Assembly: GCA_037178625.1 (NCBI GenBank)
Contig: CM074135.1
Span: forward strand, 870,001 to 934,000
Direction: 5' to 3'
Length of the DNA: 64,000 nt
Source: Skeletonema tropicum
Taxonomy: Eukaryota; Bacillariophyta; Thalassiosirophyceae; Thalassiosirales; Thalassiosiraceae
The notes under the pieces were generated by a model that was given only the letters and a program-made list of their open reading frames with translations, was not told where the DNA came from and ran no database searches. Shown piece after piece: positions 11,746 through 22,992 of the stretch (positions are counted from its first letter, which is position 1; every line of letters starts with the position of its first letter). Made by a program: the position numbers and the translations under genes.

Positions 11746-13326
11746 TTACTTTCGCGTACCGGAGATCAATACCCACCCATTCTCTTCGTCGGCAACCTTC
11801 ACATCATCGAAGAACTCAGTATAGGCCTCTACAACGGACTCTGCCTGCATAGACAATACTCCTGACAAGCCGATCTTACCTCCAGCCTTTACTAAAGAAG
11901 CAAGTACAGGAGCCAAGCCAACCAACGGCCTGGCCAAGATGTTAGCAGCGCACAAATCATACACTGGTCCGTTCAATTCTTCAGGCAAAGTCTCTATCCC
12001 CTTATTTCGCTTTCTCTGCATCGCTCGCATGACCACACTCAGCGCCTCATCATCTAATGTGTCAATGTCTGGCAGATAATTCTTCATTTCAACTCCATTC
12101 TTCTTCGCATTATCATCAGCAATACGAATGGCATCGGCATCAATCTCTACACCAATTGTTTGGATTGAGCTTAACGAGCTTGTAGGCTCCTTCTTTCGTC
12201 TACGTTGATTGTAATCACGAACGACTGCAGCTGCAGCCATTCCCAAGACACCGGAACCCGCTCCATAGTCAACAAAGTTAATGCACTCTGTATTAGATTT
12301 CAATAGCTCCTCTGTTGTATCTCTTACCCAATCAAGACAAAGCCGGGTAGTTGGATGCTCACCTGTACCAAAGGCAATCCCTCCTTCCAATTCAATTTGA
12401 ACATAGGCGCGTTCCTCCACCTTTTGATCAGAATCTTCATTGTAAAAGTTCACAACAGCACCTTCACGCTTCACACCAGTATCAAACTGAGCAGCCATGG
12501 CAGCTTGCATCTTCTCTCGTTCCATCTCCTGACAAGCCTTCATAACTACATCGTCCTCATGCCATGGGAATCGTAACACAAACTTGCTATCACGTGTTAT
12601 AATTGGGGTCCATGACTCTTGGACGTGCTTAATCCAATCCATATCAGGTACATCATCAACCGAATAACGTGGCGCAGAAGGCAAATTAAACGTGTACCTC
12701 AACGAATCAATAATGGTCGATACATCCAACGAAGCAGGGAAATGAGCAGAGACATCACAACGCTTCCAAATATTTCTTCCAACGGCACGATCCTCTAAGA
12801 CCAAAGCATAGGAATTTTCTTCTTCGGTCAACAAAACATCATTCACATCATTCGTACAGGATGTTTCACCAGGTTCATCAAACACTGGGTCTTCCTCCGG
12901 TGTATCTTTATCCGAATCAGTGATGGAGACAGAGCATGCACCAATCTCCATTAAGAATTCCGATAGACCTCGTACATCCATTGTTGTGTCTGCAGTTGGA
13001 TCATAATTGTCATCATCTACTGCGTTGGTACTGGCTGCAGGCAATTGTAGGAATTTGATTTCTCGTAATGCCCACGAATCCGCATCCCAATCCTCCTCGT
13101 CTTCATCATCATCTGCACTATTATCTACAATTTCCTCTGATGATTCTTTAGATAAAACACTCAAGTTAATAATATGCCGACGGCATTGATTTGATGATGT
13201 TTGTGCCACTCTTGAGAAGGGAGATGTTGTTGATGCAGCTTGAAAGGCAAGTGCCGAAGATATGTATGCTACGAATAAAGCTATGGATGATGCCATGGTG
13301 GCTGACTTTACCACCGAACCGCTCAT
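11746..13326 (-). CDS. Ribosomal protein L11 methyltransferase-like (PrmA) enzyme, predicted plastid-targeted
   Basis: A SAM-dependent methyltransferase of the PrmA family, which trimethylates ribosomal protein L11. The start is placed at ATG 13326 (MSGSVVKS): from there a hydrophobic signal sequence ends in SSALA-FQAAS, which matches the diatom ASAFAP-type plastid presequence with the essential Phe. An upstream in-frame ATG at 13413 would bury it. The protein has about 526 aa. The C-terminal half holds the PrmA substrate loop GTGEHPTTRLCL, SAM motif I VDYGAGSGVLG, the acidic GVEIDADAIR strand, and the catalytic-loop motif NILARPL (bacterial NILAxPL). The N-terminal half has long acidic insertions, so the protein is almost twice bacterial size. 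The target is probably plastid L11, by inference from targeting. Confidence 0.88.
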   Translation of the reverse strand: MSGSVVKSATMASSIALFVAYISSALAFQAASTTSPFSRVAQTSSNQCRRHIINLSVLSKESSEEIVDNSADDDEDEEDWDADSWALREIKFLQLPAASTNAVDDDNYDPTADTTMDVRGLSEFLMEIGACSVSITDSDKDTPEEDPVFDEPGETSCTNDVNDVLLTEEENSYALVLEDRAVGRNIWKRCDVSAHFPASLDVSTIIDSLRYTFNLPSAPRYSVDDVPDMDWIKHVQESWTPIITRDSKFVLRFPWHEDDVVMKACQEMEREKMQAAMAAQFDTGVKREGAVVNFYNEDSDQKVEERAYVQIELEGGIAFGTGEHPTTRLCLDWVRDTTEELLKSNTECINFVDYGAGSGVLGMAAAAVVRDYNQRRRKKEPTSSLSSIQTIGVEIDADAIRIADDNAKKNGVEMKNYLPDIDTLDDEALSVVMRAMQRKRNKGIETLPEELNGPVYDLCAANILARPLVGLAPVLASLVKAGGKIGLSGVLSMQAESVVEAYTEFFDDVKVADEENGWVLISGTRK

Positions 13327-14074
13327 TTTCAGATGTATACAAGCGTGTATTGTGGTTAATGTTACAGCACTCAGTTTGAGGAACAGCGACGTCAAATCAA
13401 AAGATGCAGCCAATCTCCAATCTTATGACTGCATGCTGTGGAAGCAAGGTCCTACATATCCGCCATTTTTGATGCGCCGGGCGGAAAAGTGATTGGTCGT
13501 GGTGTGAGATCATCTAAAGGGGAATACATTCCAATCGGGATCATTTTGAGAACCATTGAATCAAAAATGGATTCGTCCTTCGAGCGAAGCCAGCTCCTCC
13601 ACGTATGTAGCGATTTGAAACCCCACGTCGGCCCGGCCCTTTTCCTCGATGGAGATGGATGCAGTTCAACCAAAGCGCATCTCTCGCGGGCTCGCGGCGC
13701 CACCACCAACAACCTAGCAACCATCAAGCAAACGCACGTGTGTTCTGCTAGTTCTTATTATTGATATCCGTCTGATAATCAATAGTACATTACACATCTC
13801 GGCCTACCGCTCGCAGTCTTCTCTCTGGCGCCTATATATAATATTATCCTTCTTTTTATCTTTCGAGGGTGCTGACAGAAGACTTCGTTTCGAACGAACC
13901 CCATCTCTTTTTTGCTTTCGACATCATCAGATATCGATTGCAGTTACTACAAAAAAAAACACACAAACGCACGAGATCATCCCTACGCATATTTTAATCT
14001 TCATTTTATTTCAGCTACTACATCAAGCTGCTAAGTCACACCAATAAAGCTACACACACATATTATATTTCATC
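13327..14074. promoter_or_regulatory. Divergent upstream region with TATA-like box
   Basis: About 750 bp lie between the PrmA-like gene (-) and the CCCH-exonuclease gene (+). A TATA-like stretch (tatatataatatta) sits at about 13832-13846, some 230 bp upstream of the + strand ATG. No gene is seen. Confidence 0.35.
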
Positions 14075-16346
14075 ATGGTTTGGAATGGACGAAACGAAAG
14101 TTTAGGTCTCGGCTTGAAAGCCGCTACCGCTACCACCGCATCTGGAGATGTTGAAGTCAATAAAAACGATACCGCATCATCTCCATCTTCTGTAACCGCT
14201 TCCATCAAGTCTTCTTCGTCTATTACTACTGACAAGACTTCTTCTACCAGCACTACCGCTGCTGCGTTTAATCCTCAGCCCACTACGCAAGCCTCCTCAT
14301 CGGGCAAAAGCGTGTGGAATGGGACTCATCACAAGATTATGGAAATTAGTGAAAAGTGCTCTAGCAACAACAACAAGGATGCCAGCAGTAATGATGATAT
14401 CAAAAAGGTTGTCGAGAGTGTTGATGAAAAGGCTACCATCTCATCATCGACCGACAACAGTAATGTTGTTGTTACCAAAGAGCCAACAACACGTGTCGTT
14501 GTATCGTCTCCAACTACTACGGTGGATACCACCCCTGTAGTTGTAACCAAAGATCAAGGCAAGGAAGACGATGTTACCACCAACAGTACGGCTGGATCAT
14601 CTACTACAATTACTCTCGATGAAGATCCTGCAATGCCGGATTCAGTAACCATGGCTTCCTCGGAATCAGAAGAAAAGAAGTCGGAGGTGGTGGAGGTGGA
14701 GGATCAACAACCCTCTTCTACTGAAGTTGCCAATGATCAAGGTGCTACCGCTAGGTCTGTAGCAGCTCCTCCTGCACGTAACGTAACTTCAAATGGCAAC
14801 AACAACAGCAACAAGCAGAAGAACAACAACAACAAACACAAGAAGGCCCAGGGTAATCACCCACAACAGCAACAACCGCGGCGAAATGGAAACAACAAGA
14901 ATCGAAGTGGCTCTGTTGGGAACAACAAGCAAAACAATAAAGGCAACAATGGTGCTGCTGGAAGAAGGAAAGGTTAGTGATTCATTGCATACAAACTTAC
15001 TTTTATTCATTGTGCTCTCTTTGTCATTTGTCTAACGCATCATCTTGCATATGTGTCTATATATATCACTTTCAGCCAACAAAGAAAAGGAAGTTGTCTG
15101 CGCATTTTTCCTCAAAAACGCCTGCAACCGCGGAGCTGCCTGCACCTTCCGCCACGACAATGCCGCGGTGGGTGGTACAGTGAAGACGACGAAACAACAT
15201 CACAACAAGAAATACCACAAACAATCCAATGCAAATGCTGCTGCAGCTGCTTCTTCCACTGCTCCTACTCCTCCATCGAAACCTCCTACTACCTCCACAA
15301 CATCATCATCATCTGCGTATCGTTTCGCATCCAAACGTGTCTTCGACCCATACAAGGCAAAAGCGATAACGCTTGCCAAGGGAGCTCAAGATCAGGAAGA
15401 TCGTTCTTCTGTCTGTACTGCATTCAGAATATCTGAAGATGGCCTTATCAAAGAGGAAATTGCGGATCCACCCTTCTTTTCGATTGATGTGGAGTGTATT
15501 GCGACAGGATATGGTTCATGTGCAAGAGGAATCAACGATGGGTGTGGGAATGAGGGTAAGAATGGTGTCGATGTACCCGAGGGTATGTACAATGAGAGGT
15601 CTCATCGTTATCCCGGCCGTGTGGCTATGGTTGACTCGGATGGAAATGTTCTTGCGGATATTATCATCCGTCCACCTCAGGATGGGAAGGGTATTGTGAG
15701 TTATCTCACTGCTCTTACCGGTCTTACGGAAGAGGTTTGTCTTGCTGCGGATGCGAAAAGTTTGGAAGAGGCTGTGGAGACTATTAAGGGCTTGTTGCCC
15801 AAGGATGGCGTTCTTGTTGGGCAGGCCATTGATCATGATGTAAAGTGGCTTGGATTGACACCCGGAAAGGACTTTGCTCGCATGATTGACATTAGCGAGA
15901 TCTTCCGTCAAAGAATGCCTTCTAATTTGAACGATGCCTCTGAGGTCATGAAGAAAATTGAGTCGGGCGAGATCGCTAATCCCTCGACATCAAGTGACGA
16001 CGTATCATCCGATGAATATCTGGGCTTCGCCACACGGTATCGCCACTTCTCACTGCGACACGTCTGCTTGAATCTATTGAGCGAAGATATCCAGTCCGGT
16101 GTGCACAACCCAATTTCGGATGCTAGTTATTCGCTGAAGTTATTTCACAAGTACCGCAATGCCGGCGTGACTCAACTTCGAATTGTTCGAGACGGGCTTC
16201 ACAGGGCACCGCCAACACCAAGCTTTTCCCAGGAAAATGCACCTGTGATTGATGGAGTTTGTGTAAGTGCGGCGGGTTACAGGTACAAACGTGCAGCCAG
16301 GAAAATTTTGAGGTGGTACGCTGGAAAGAAGGCGACCCGTTGTTAG
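14075..16346 (+). CDS. CCCH zinc finger protein with DEDDh 3'-5' exonuclease domain
   Basis: Two exons, 14075-14972 and 15076-16346, with a GT-AG intron of 103 nt; the product is 722 aa. The first ~300 residues are low-complexity (Ser/Thr/Val, then Asn/Lys/Gln). A CCCH finger follows at once after the splice site (C-x7-C-x5-C-x3-H, about residues 307-326). The C-terminal third is an RNase T/REXO-type exonuclease: DVE (ExoI) near 437, HDVKW (ExoII), and H-NPISDA-YSL (ExoIII, with the DEDDh His and Asp) near 640. Such enzymes trim RNA 3' ends; the CCCH finger suggests an RNA substrate. Relatives are the REXO4/Rex family, but the CCCH combination means I would not transfer a name. Confidence 0.85.
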
Positions 16347-16593
16347 TATTTTAGGTTATTTGGGTTGACATCGATATTACTATTTGTTCTTTATAATAGT
16401 TTACGAGGGATCTAGGGCTAGATTAGTGGGAGAGGGCTCTTTATTGTTCCCATATATTTTAGAGACTACAATTGAGCTGTCGCTATTTTCTGCTACGATA
16501 CATTGCTAATGCAGGAAATTATCATGCGATGTGGCAAGAATATGATTGTAGATATCTATTAGCTAAAGAAGTTTTACAGTTAACGTTGTTAAT

Positions 16594-19464
16594 TTATTGT
16601 GTCTCGCTCTGGTCCCGATATTCAAGCGCTGCGTATAAGCGAGGTCCATTTGCTTGTGAGCTCCATAGATCTAGTTTCGCCCCACTGAGTACTTCGTCAA
16701 CTAACGTCAAAACGACGCGTGCAATTAAATTGCCTATCTGTGATCGAAGGACGCCGCCTCCTACTCTACGCTCTGCCCACTCTAACCATCCATCAAGGAA
16801 TGAGAGACTGTCGCTGATGTCTTGCGCCGTTGCCATAACTGCAGCTTCAAACTCGTCAGGTCTCGTGCGCCTGTGGTTTTGCCTAAAGCCACCAACACCA
16901 ATTTGTTGGAACATGTCGGCCTCTGTTATTGGTTTAAAGGAAACAGACAAAGCATGTCCAAGGATTTGGACCTGAAGACCGTCTGCGAAATCTGACACGA
17001 TTGCTGTTACAAGAGTGATGATATTGCCGACCATAGCTCTTTGCCAATCAAGCGGGAAAAGTTTAAGGAGCGGGGCTGATATTTGGCAGTGTGAAATGAG
17101 TGTCTCGACCACTGCATCTCTTTGTATGAAAGCGTCATCACTAAGTTCGTAACCGTGGTACCTTGAGGATGATCTATGTTGTGACGAATGCCTCTTTTTT
17201 CTCTTCCTCGAGCCCTTTCGGATTGCTCTCTTCAGCGTTTCTTCTGCATAATTTTCTCCCAATTGCTTGTTTACAGGGGGTAGGTCTGTATCTCCTTCAA
17301 TGTAAACTCGAATATCTGAATGAGACAGTATATTCACACCATGCAACGAAGCCAACAGTCTGGCAAGAACCATCATGACAGCAGAGCAAACACCTTTATA
17401 TGCAGCTGTTTCAATCGTCTCTCCGAGCTTCTCTCCCAAGCTACCGCCATTCCTCCCAAACCCAGCTCGAAGTAACCAACTCCCACCGCCTCCGCCGTTT
17501 CCATTCCTTCGTACTTTACCCCGTTCAAGTTGATCTAAGTTTTCATAAAGTTTCCTTGCGTCAGCGGAGGGTGTAAGTAAATCATCGCCGACGCTCTCAT
17601 CGTCATCATCATCTAAAGAATCTGAATTGCCTGACCATAGTTGAGTGTGGTTCATTGGTATAAGCCGTGCATTACTAACCAGCTCACCGAGATATTCATT
17701 CACCAAACTAGAAGGTGGAAAGTTGAATTCACGAACTGTTCTAACGTCACCAAAGGTCTGATTGGTTGATGGATCATACTTCTTTGTGTAGTTGAATAGA
17801 GGATTGGGTGCTTGTAACAAATCATCTCTTTCGCATTGCAGCTCTAACAATCGCTCACCCCCACGTTGTAGTAAGTGATCAATTTCTTCTACACGCTTCC
17901 GGCGGCGTTGTTCCAAGGCATCTTCAGACAAGTCGAGAGATGGTGGAACAACAACATAATCAGAGCTGCGGGTGTTCTCAACTGCTGCTACACCAGCAGC
18001 CTGCTGACCTCTCCGAAAGCCCCATCGACGCCCAGCACGGTTGTTGCCCCCCTGATTTCTGTTTCTACGATTTCTCCTTTGACGGGCAACGCGACGTGCC
18101 AGCATTTCTGCCTCCAATGCACCAGCGTCATGAATACCAAGCTCTTCGTCGATTGAAATCACGACAGCATTCTTTCTCCTTGTTATCACTGTATGGCTCG
18201 AATTGGTTGTGGTGTATATCTTGCCACTAACGAAGCCGTGTAGACCGGTAACATTGGCTACTGCCTTTCTTACAGGGCGCAATACACGTGATAGTTTTAG
18301 ATCATCATTGAGTGTTGATAGTCCAAAAGAGGATAAGATATCTATGGGCACCCAGTAGCCGGAGGATACGTAGTCTTGTTGACTTTCTACAGATGATGGC
18401 GATTGCTCATCTTCATCTACAATAGCTGTTTCATTCGACTGTGGAGTCTGAGTCGTGGTTGAATTTTGGACCCATGTTGCATTGGTATCATTCATTGGCA
18501 CCGTTTCGTTAGCTGTAGTATTGGATGTAATCGTTGTTTCCTCCACAGTTTCAGTTGGCATAGTAGACAAATCTATATGCTTTTTGGCTTTTGGTCTCTT
18601 CTGGCTCTTCGCTGCATCATCATGTTCACTTTGCTCAGCCTTGCGATGCTTTTTCGGTTGATGTGGCACAACAAACGCTGCCCCTTGATCTCCTGATATG
18701 ATCGCATCATTCTGTTTTGGCTTCGACTGTTTGAATTCAGCTGGTGGCTCATCTTCAACTTCAACTGTGGACACATCTGATGTGATAACAAACTCAGAAT
18801 CTCGATTAATTTCATCATCGCTTTCTAGAAGTATGGAAGACGGGGTCATGACAGCACCGCCACCTCCTCTCCCATCGGGTCCGTGTGGAATTTTATCAGC
18901 GTGAACCAGTTGGTTTGAAGTTTTTGTAGAAGATAGGTCGTTTGATGATACCGCCGGTCCACGAAACCATGACATAACAGAGCCGACCACTCCAACACCT
19001 CCAGTCCTATCTTGAATATTTGTGGACTCTGCATCTTCATCTACATTAATGTCTGGTGGCAAAGGTTCTGTTGTAGACTGATCATCGTGAACAGTGCTAT
19101 TTAAACTTGTAACATGAGCTACAACGTCAGTATCAGTAGTATCAACTACTTGGTCACCAGTCTCAATTGATTCTTCCTCTTCCCCATCCTCTTCCGTTCC
19201 TTCTTCATCAATACCACCTCTCAGCACAAGTGTATCCGAGAGTAATCTACTTCGTTTTCTGCAATGATGTATTATTGAGGATGCCTTCCTTTGAAAGGAA
19301 GACACTGCAGGTAGGACGGATAGCAGCTCGTCATCGTTGCTGCCAAATGTTATGCATAAGTATATAATTAAGGAAGATGCAGCCGTTATTGCGGCGTTGC
19401 TACGCCGCCGCCGCCGATGATGACGATGACGATGCACGTTGGCGTTTCTTCGCTTCAGTGTCAT
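16594..19464 (-). CDS. Large hypothetical protein with N-terminal membrane segment
   Basis: A 956-residue intronless frame, starting at ATG 19464 (MTLKRRNANVHRH). A very His/Arg-rich start precedes one hydrophobic segment (about residues 23-41), so it may be a signal anchor or a secretory/plastid presequence. Residues 70-430 are acidic and low-complexity. A basic patch RRNRRNRNQGGNNRAGRR follows. The last ~250 residues look folded, with an amphipathic helix-rich region containing KLFPLDWQRAMVGNIITLV and SDFADGLQVQILGHALSVSF, ending in LWSSQANGPRLYAALEYR. I recognise no family. Confidence 0.7.
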   Translation of the reverse strand: MTLKRRNANVHRHRHHRRRRRSNAAITAASSLIIYLCITFGSNDDELLSVLPAVSSFQRKASSIIHHCRKRSRLLSDTLVLRGGIDEEGTEEDGEEEESIETGDQVVDTTDTDVVAHVTSLNSTVHDDQSTTEPLPPDINVDEDAESTNIQDRTGGVGVVGSVMSWFRGPAVSSNDLSSTKTSNQLVHADKIPHGPDGRGGGGAVMTPSSILLESDDEINRDSEFVITSDVSTVEVEDEPPAEFKQSKPKQNDAIISGDQGAAFVVPHQPKKHRKAEQSEHDDAAKSQKRPKAKKHIDLSTMPTETVEETTITSNTTANETVPMNDTNATWVQNSTTTQTPQSNETAIVDEDEQSPSSVESQQDYVSSGYWVPIDILSSFGLSTLNDDLKLSRVLRPVRKAVANVTGLHGFVSGKIYTTTNSSHTVITRRKNAVVISIDEELGIHDAGALEAEMLARRVARQRRNRRNRNQGGNNRAGRRWGFRRGQQAAGVAAVENTRSSDYVVVPPSLDLSEDALEQRRRKRVEEIDHLLQRGGERLLELQCERDDLLQAPNPLFNYTKKYDPSTNQTFGDVRTVREFNFPPSSLVNEYLGELVSNARLIPMNHTQLWSGNSDSLDDDDDESVGDDLLTPSADARKLYENLDQLERGKVRRNGNGGGGGSWLLRAGFGRNGGSLGEKLGETIETAAYKGVCSAVMMVLARLLASLHGVNILSHSDIRVYIEGDTDLPPVNKQLGENYAEETLKRAIRKGSRKRKKRHSSQHRSSSRYHGYELSDDAFIQRDAVVETLISHCQISAPLLKLFPLDWQRAMVGNIITLVTAIVSDFADGLQVQILGHALSVSFKPITEADMFQQIGVGGFRQNHRRTRPDEFEAAVMATAQDISDSLSFLDGWLEWAERRVGGGVLRSQIGNLIARVVLTLVDEVLSGAKLDLWSSQANGPRLYAALEYRDQSETQ

Positions 19465-19625
19465 TGGCGAGTAGATAAAGAGTGGGCAGACCAATGCAAC
19501 TGTGTGCGGTGTGCATGCATTGATTGATTTGACTTTGATTTCGTTTCAACCTCTCATCAATAACTCAAACAAAACGTCTGGGCCGTTGAATGACGTCGAA
19601 GCGGATGACAGGAAAGAATAAAGCG

Positions 19626-21169
19626 GCGCCACGGGTTCTAAGGCCTACGTAGGAATTCAAATCTTCGTAGAACGTACATACTACCTGTAAGTCCTACCTA
19701 ATGCTGCACTTTTTGACATCAACCATGAAGCTGCCGCTCCTACCGACGGCCCCAACAATGCACACGCTTCATATATAACCAATATACGCACCTATATCGC
19801 TCTCCATTACTATTGGGTATATTATGGAGGCGTTCCTTTGTCGAGGTAGATGCCGTCGTTGAGTTATTTTACTCGCCATCAACGATATGAAAATTGGTCA
19901 TCTTCGTCCACCTGTGATATGATCCTTTTGGCAATGATACTCTGCACTACAAGGTCCCCTACTTTACATATCTCATCTGCAACATAGTATTGACTTCCGA
20001 GGTCGTGCCCCACGTATGAGAGTGCTCCCTCTATTTATTATTACCCAGGCGCACATGTGATCGGATATGTGATGTTTCACATAATTAATATGCAACAATC
20101 AACCATATAAACAGTCCATAACAACAATGCAAACACAATTCTTCAACTCACAACATAAAAGAGGATATCGGGGGGGTATACACGCTTCAGTAGCCGCAAT
20201 ATAGGTGTAGATGTCATATTTATCATGGTGTAGAGGCCTACATTTTTTTGTAATTTATTGTACCAAATATTATTTAATATTATCCGATTGAAAACACTAC
20301 TCCAAACAATACCAATGTATATTATTACCGCAATTATTTGTTAGTTCTGCTTTGGATGTGTTTTGGAATTATCGGTGGCTGTATACAACAATTGATGGTG
20401 GTTATTGTGCCCATTTGAGACGAGTTTTTTGTAATTATTGACTCGTCGCTTCAAGGAGACAATAAGACTCTTTTTATTAGGTTTATGCCCCCCAATCATC
20501 GCTCTATATCATATTATAACTGGGGCATAAGTTTCAGGGCTTCGTTCCTTCTGTGATGCATCCTTTGGTGAGAGTGTCGGTCGCAACAAGGCGACAGGTG
20601 GCTTTTCATGATGGTGTGGCTAGATCACTTATATTCTTGGTGAATACGGTGATTACTGTGGCGATAAGCATAACCTACGAATAATATATGTTTGGTTGTC
20701 GATTGAGAGGGGCAGGGCGGAGTGATGGCACACCCTACTGCCTCTCTTTTGGATAAATACGGCAGCGGCAGACTGTGTCGTCGAGGGGAAATTTCTAGCG
20801 ATAAAAAATGTCGACGAGAATTAATTCGACGTTATAGTATACTGGTGAACTTTTTTAGTAATGAACTAAAATATGGGTGTAGAGTTCGTTGCCAAAAAAG
20901 TTCACCAGTATATCAAGATGGGACATTATATCACCATAGGACGCAAACACACCATGGTGCCGGTGCTCCTCATCTTCGTGATGTTGAGTGGAGATGAAAA
21001 AGTGTTTGGCGATAGTTAGCCCGTCAAGAAAATATATTGATTTTTGCCTGTTTTGGTTAGTAAGGGTTAACAAATGTCGTAGCGATAGTCATATCACACG
21101 CTATGTACTATTCCTACGTTGAAACTCCTACTTTTGAACTTAGACCGGGAGGCTTAGAACCCGTGGCGC
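19626..21169. repeat. Perfect 17-bp inverted repeat bounding 1.54 kb of non-coding DNA
   Basis: The left copy gcgccacgggttctaag is at 19626-19642 and its exact reverse complement at 21153-21169. Weaker similarity continues inward on both sides (ctacgtagg/gtagaacgtaca type words). It could be the ends of a decayed non-autonomous DNA transposon; no target-site duplication is seen. Confidence 0.5.
20838..20912. repeat. Perfect 19-bp hairpin
   Basis: The arm tatactggtgaactttttt at 20838-20856 is exactly complementary to 20894-20912, with a 37-nt loop. It is far from any gene end, so it is not an obvious terminator. Confidence 0.75.
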
Positions 21170-21330
21170 GTTGAGACGACATAAGTAGGTACAGGAAAGA
21201 GGCTCCTCACTCCTCAGGGGTCTGCATTCTGCCTATATCATCTCTGTCACGTGTTGTCACACGTCACTTGTCACGCGATCACTTGATTCATTTTCCATTT
21301 TCCAACTTTCAAAACAACCATGGTGAGAAG

Positions 21331-22872
21331 ATGGCTACAACTCTTCCGGACAAAATAGCACAGTGTGCACTCAACCACTACCATAACGTACTACCAAGCA
21401 ATGGAGGTAAGCCTCAACGCACAGAATCGACGGTCTACGCTGCAATCGTCGCCTGCAGACAGGAAGAACTTTGGGTGGTCAGCTGTGCCACAGGTTCCAA
21501 ATGTACTTCCATCAGACCAGTAGTATCATCATTGCCCACACAAACATCACAGAAACAAGGAAGGAAACGCCCTCATCCAGATGTAGATAATGATGAAGAT
21601 GGTGATCACAAGATATGTTCCTGCTACAATGGAATGGTATTGAAAGATTCACATGCAGAGACAGTAGCTAGAAGAGGACTGATGGCAGCTCTCTGGGATG
21701 AAGTGGAGAACTTGCTTCAAAACAAATCAACACCACGGCCTTTATTGGAAGCTATGTCATCTTCTTCTGAAAAGAGGTCGCATTTTCAGCTTCGAAGTGA
21801 TACATCTCTTCACATGTACATCTCTGATAATCCTTGTGGCGATGCAACAATTTACAGGATCAGGAAACCAACAAGAAGCAACACTGAAGGAACAGATCAA
21901 CCAGAAACGTCAATTAATTTCACTGGGGCAAAGATTATCCTGTCGGATAGCAATGGTAAAAGCGTGGTGAAACAGGATGAATCGATATCATCTACTTTGA
22001 CTTGTACAAATTCAGCAGCAGACTCAAAGCAGATATCATCGCAAAATGTTACAGTAGGAAGAGAAGATGTGCAACAGCTTGGAGCATTGCGCCTCAAATC
22101 TTCACGGTCCAACATCCCATCCCATTTACGGTCAACGTCAATGTCTTGTTCGGATAAACTTGTACGATGGGGAGTGTTAGGGTTGAGTGGTGCTCTCTTG
22201 TCAATGTACATTCCTAATCCAATCGTTCTCTCTTCCATATGTGTAAGCAAAGATCCACGAGCAGTGGACAGTAAAGATGATCTTGGGCAGCTGGATGCTC
22301 TGCGTCGTGCAATAAAAGACCGTATAGAGAATGCATTGGTGTCGATTGCTGAGACGGAGAAAGGTTGGGACGTTCAACCTCCTGAAGTTGCTATTGTTAC
22401 TGATGTATTTGAAAACTCAAAATCTTCTTCAGAATCTAGGCATGTTGACAGAGTGAGCAAACTAGCAGATGATACGTCAATCAACAGTAAACGCGTGAAG
22501 AAAGACTCTGTGTGTGGAACGAGTATCAACTGGCATCAGGCTAGCGTCCAGCATGCAGCAAATGCTGAGGTGACAATCGGTGCCACTGGGCTGAAAAGAG
22601 GCAAGAAGCCGAAATGCCCCGCCGATGTTGTAAAGACTATATCGAGGCTAAGTCGGTATCAATTCGCCTTACGCTGTAATAAGTGTTGCTCTCTATTACT
22701 CAAGACAGAGGCCGATGACCATTCTTCTGATGCAGCAAGCTACAGAAAGTTCAAGCAGAAGACATCAAACAGTTCATTAACAAGAGTTGCAGCTTTAGCT
22801 CTTAGTGGAGGGCCATTAGCTGGGTGGGTGCGCAGCGGCTCACAAGACGACTTTGAATTACCAGACGATTAA
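21331..22872 (+). CDS. ADAT1: tRNA-specific adenosine deaminase 1
   Basis: A 513-residue enzyme of the ADAR/ADAT1 editase-domain family, which converts A37 to inosine in tRNA-Ala. The start is the ATG at 21331 (MATTLPDKIAQ), which aligns with the family N-terminus (IA..C..HY...LP..GKP). The catalytic zinc site is complete: DSHAE near residue 107 (His ligand and Glu proton shuttle), DNPCGDA near 167 (Cys) and SMSCSDKLVRW near 271 (Cys). WGVLGLSGALLS and an INW segment before the C-terminus also match. Acidic or Ser-rich inserts lie between the motifs. The ATG inside ccatgg at 21320 is out of frame and would give a very short upstream ORF. Confidence 0.92.
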   Translation: MATTLPDKIAQCALNHYHNVLPSNGGKPQRTESTVYAAIVACRQEELWVVSCATGSKCTSIRPVVSSLPTQTSQKQGRKRPHPDVDNDEDGDHKICSCYNGMVLKDSHAETVARRGLMAALWDEVENLLQNKSTPRPLLEAMSSSSEKRSHFQLRSDTSLHMYISDNPCGDATIYRIRKPTRSNTEGTDQPETSINFTGAKIILSDSNGKSVVKQDESISSTLTCTNSAADSKQISSQNVTVGREDVQQLGALRLKSSRSNIPSHLRSTSMSCSDKLVRWGVLGLSGALLSMYIPNPIVLSSICVSKDPRAVDSKDDLGQLDALRRAIKDRIENALVSIAETEKGWDVQPPEVAIVTDVFENSKSSSESRHVDRVSKLADDTSINSKRVKKDSVCGTSINWHQASVQHAANAEVTIGATGLKRGKKPKCPADVVKTISRLSRYQFALRCNKCCSLLLKTEADDHSSDAASYRKFKQKTSNSSLTRVAALALSGGPLAGWVRSGSQDDFELPDD

Positions 22873-22992
22873 TGCAGTGTCTTTAGTTTACTCAATCTCT
22901 CTGTCCATTTTCTAATGATACAACGCTCTTCTTACTTCTATATCTTCTAAATTGTAACTGCGAAGAGACAAATACAAAATATGTGGGGATTC

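Larger units (their letters stand above)
19465..21330. other. Gene-poor 1.9 kb, AT-rich, bounded by an inverted repeat
   Basis: No open frame with coding character. It contains the inverted 17-mer pair at 19626-19642 and 21153-21169, an AT-rich core (about 20230-20340), and a hairpin at 20838-20912. It serves as the upstream region of two divergent genes. Confidence 0.5.

Noticed and set aside
19626..19700. tRNA-like gggttctaa word
   Set aside because: The rest of the B-box, an A-box and a cloverleaf could not be found around it.
20722..21073. Opposing open frames around the hairpin at 20838-20912
   Set aside because: They exist because of the inverted repeat; composition is non-coding.
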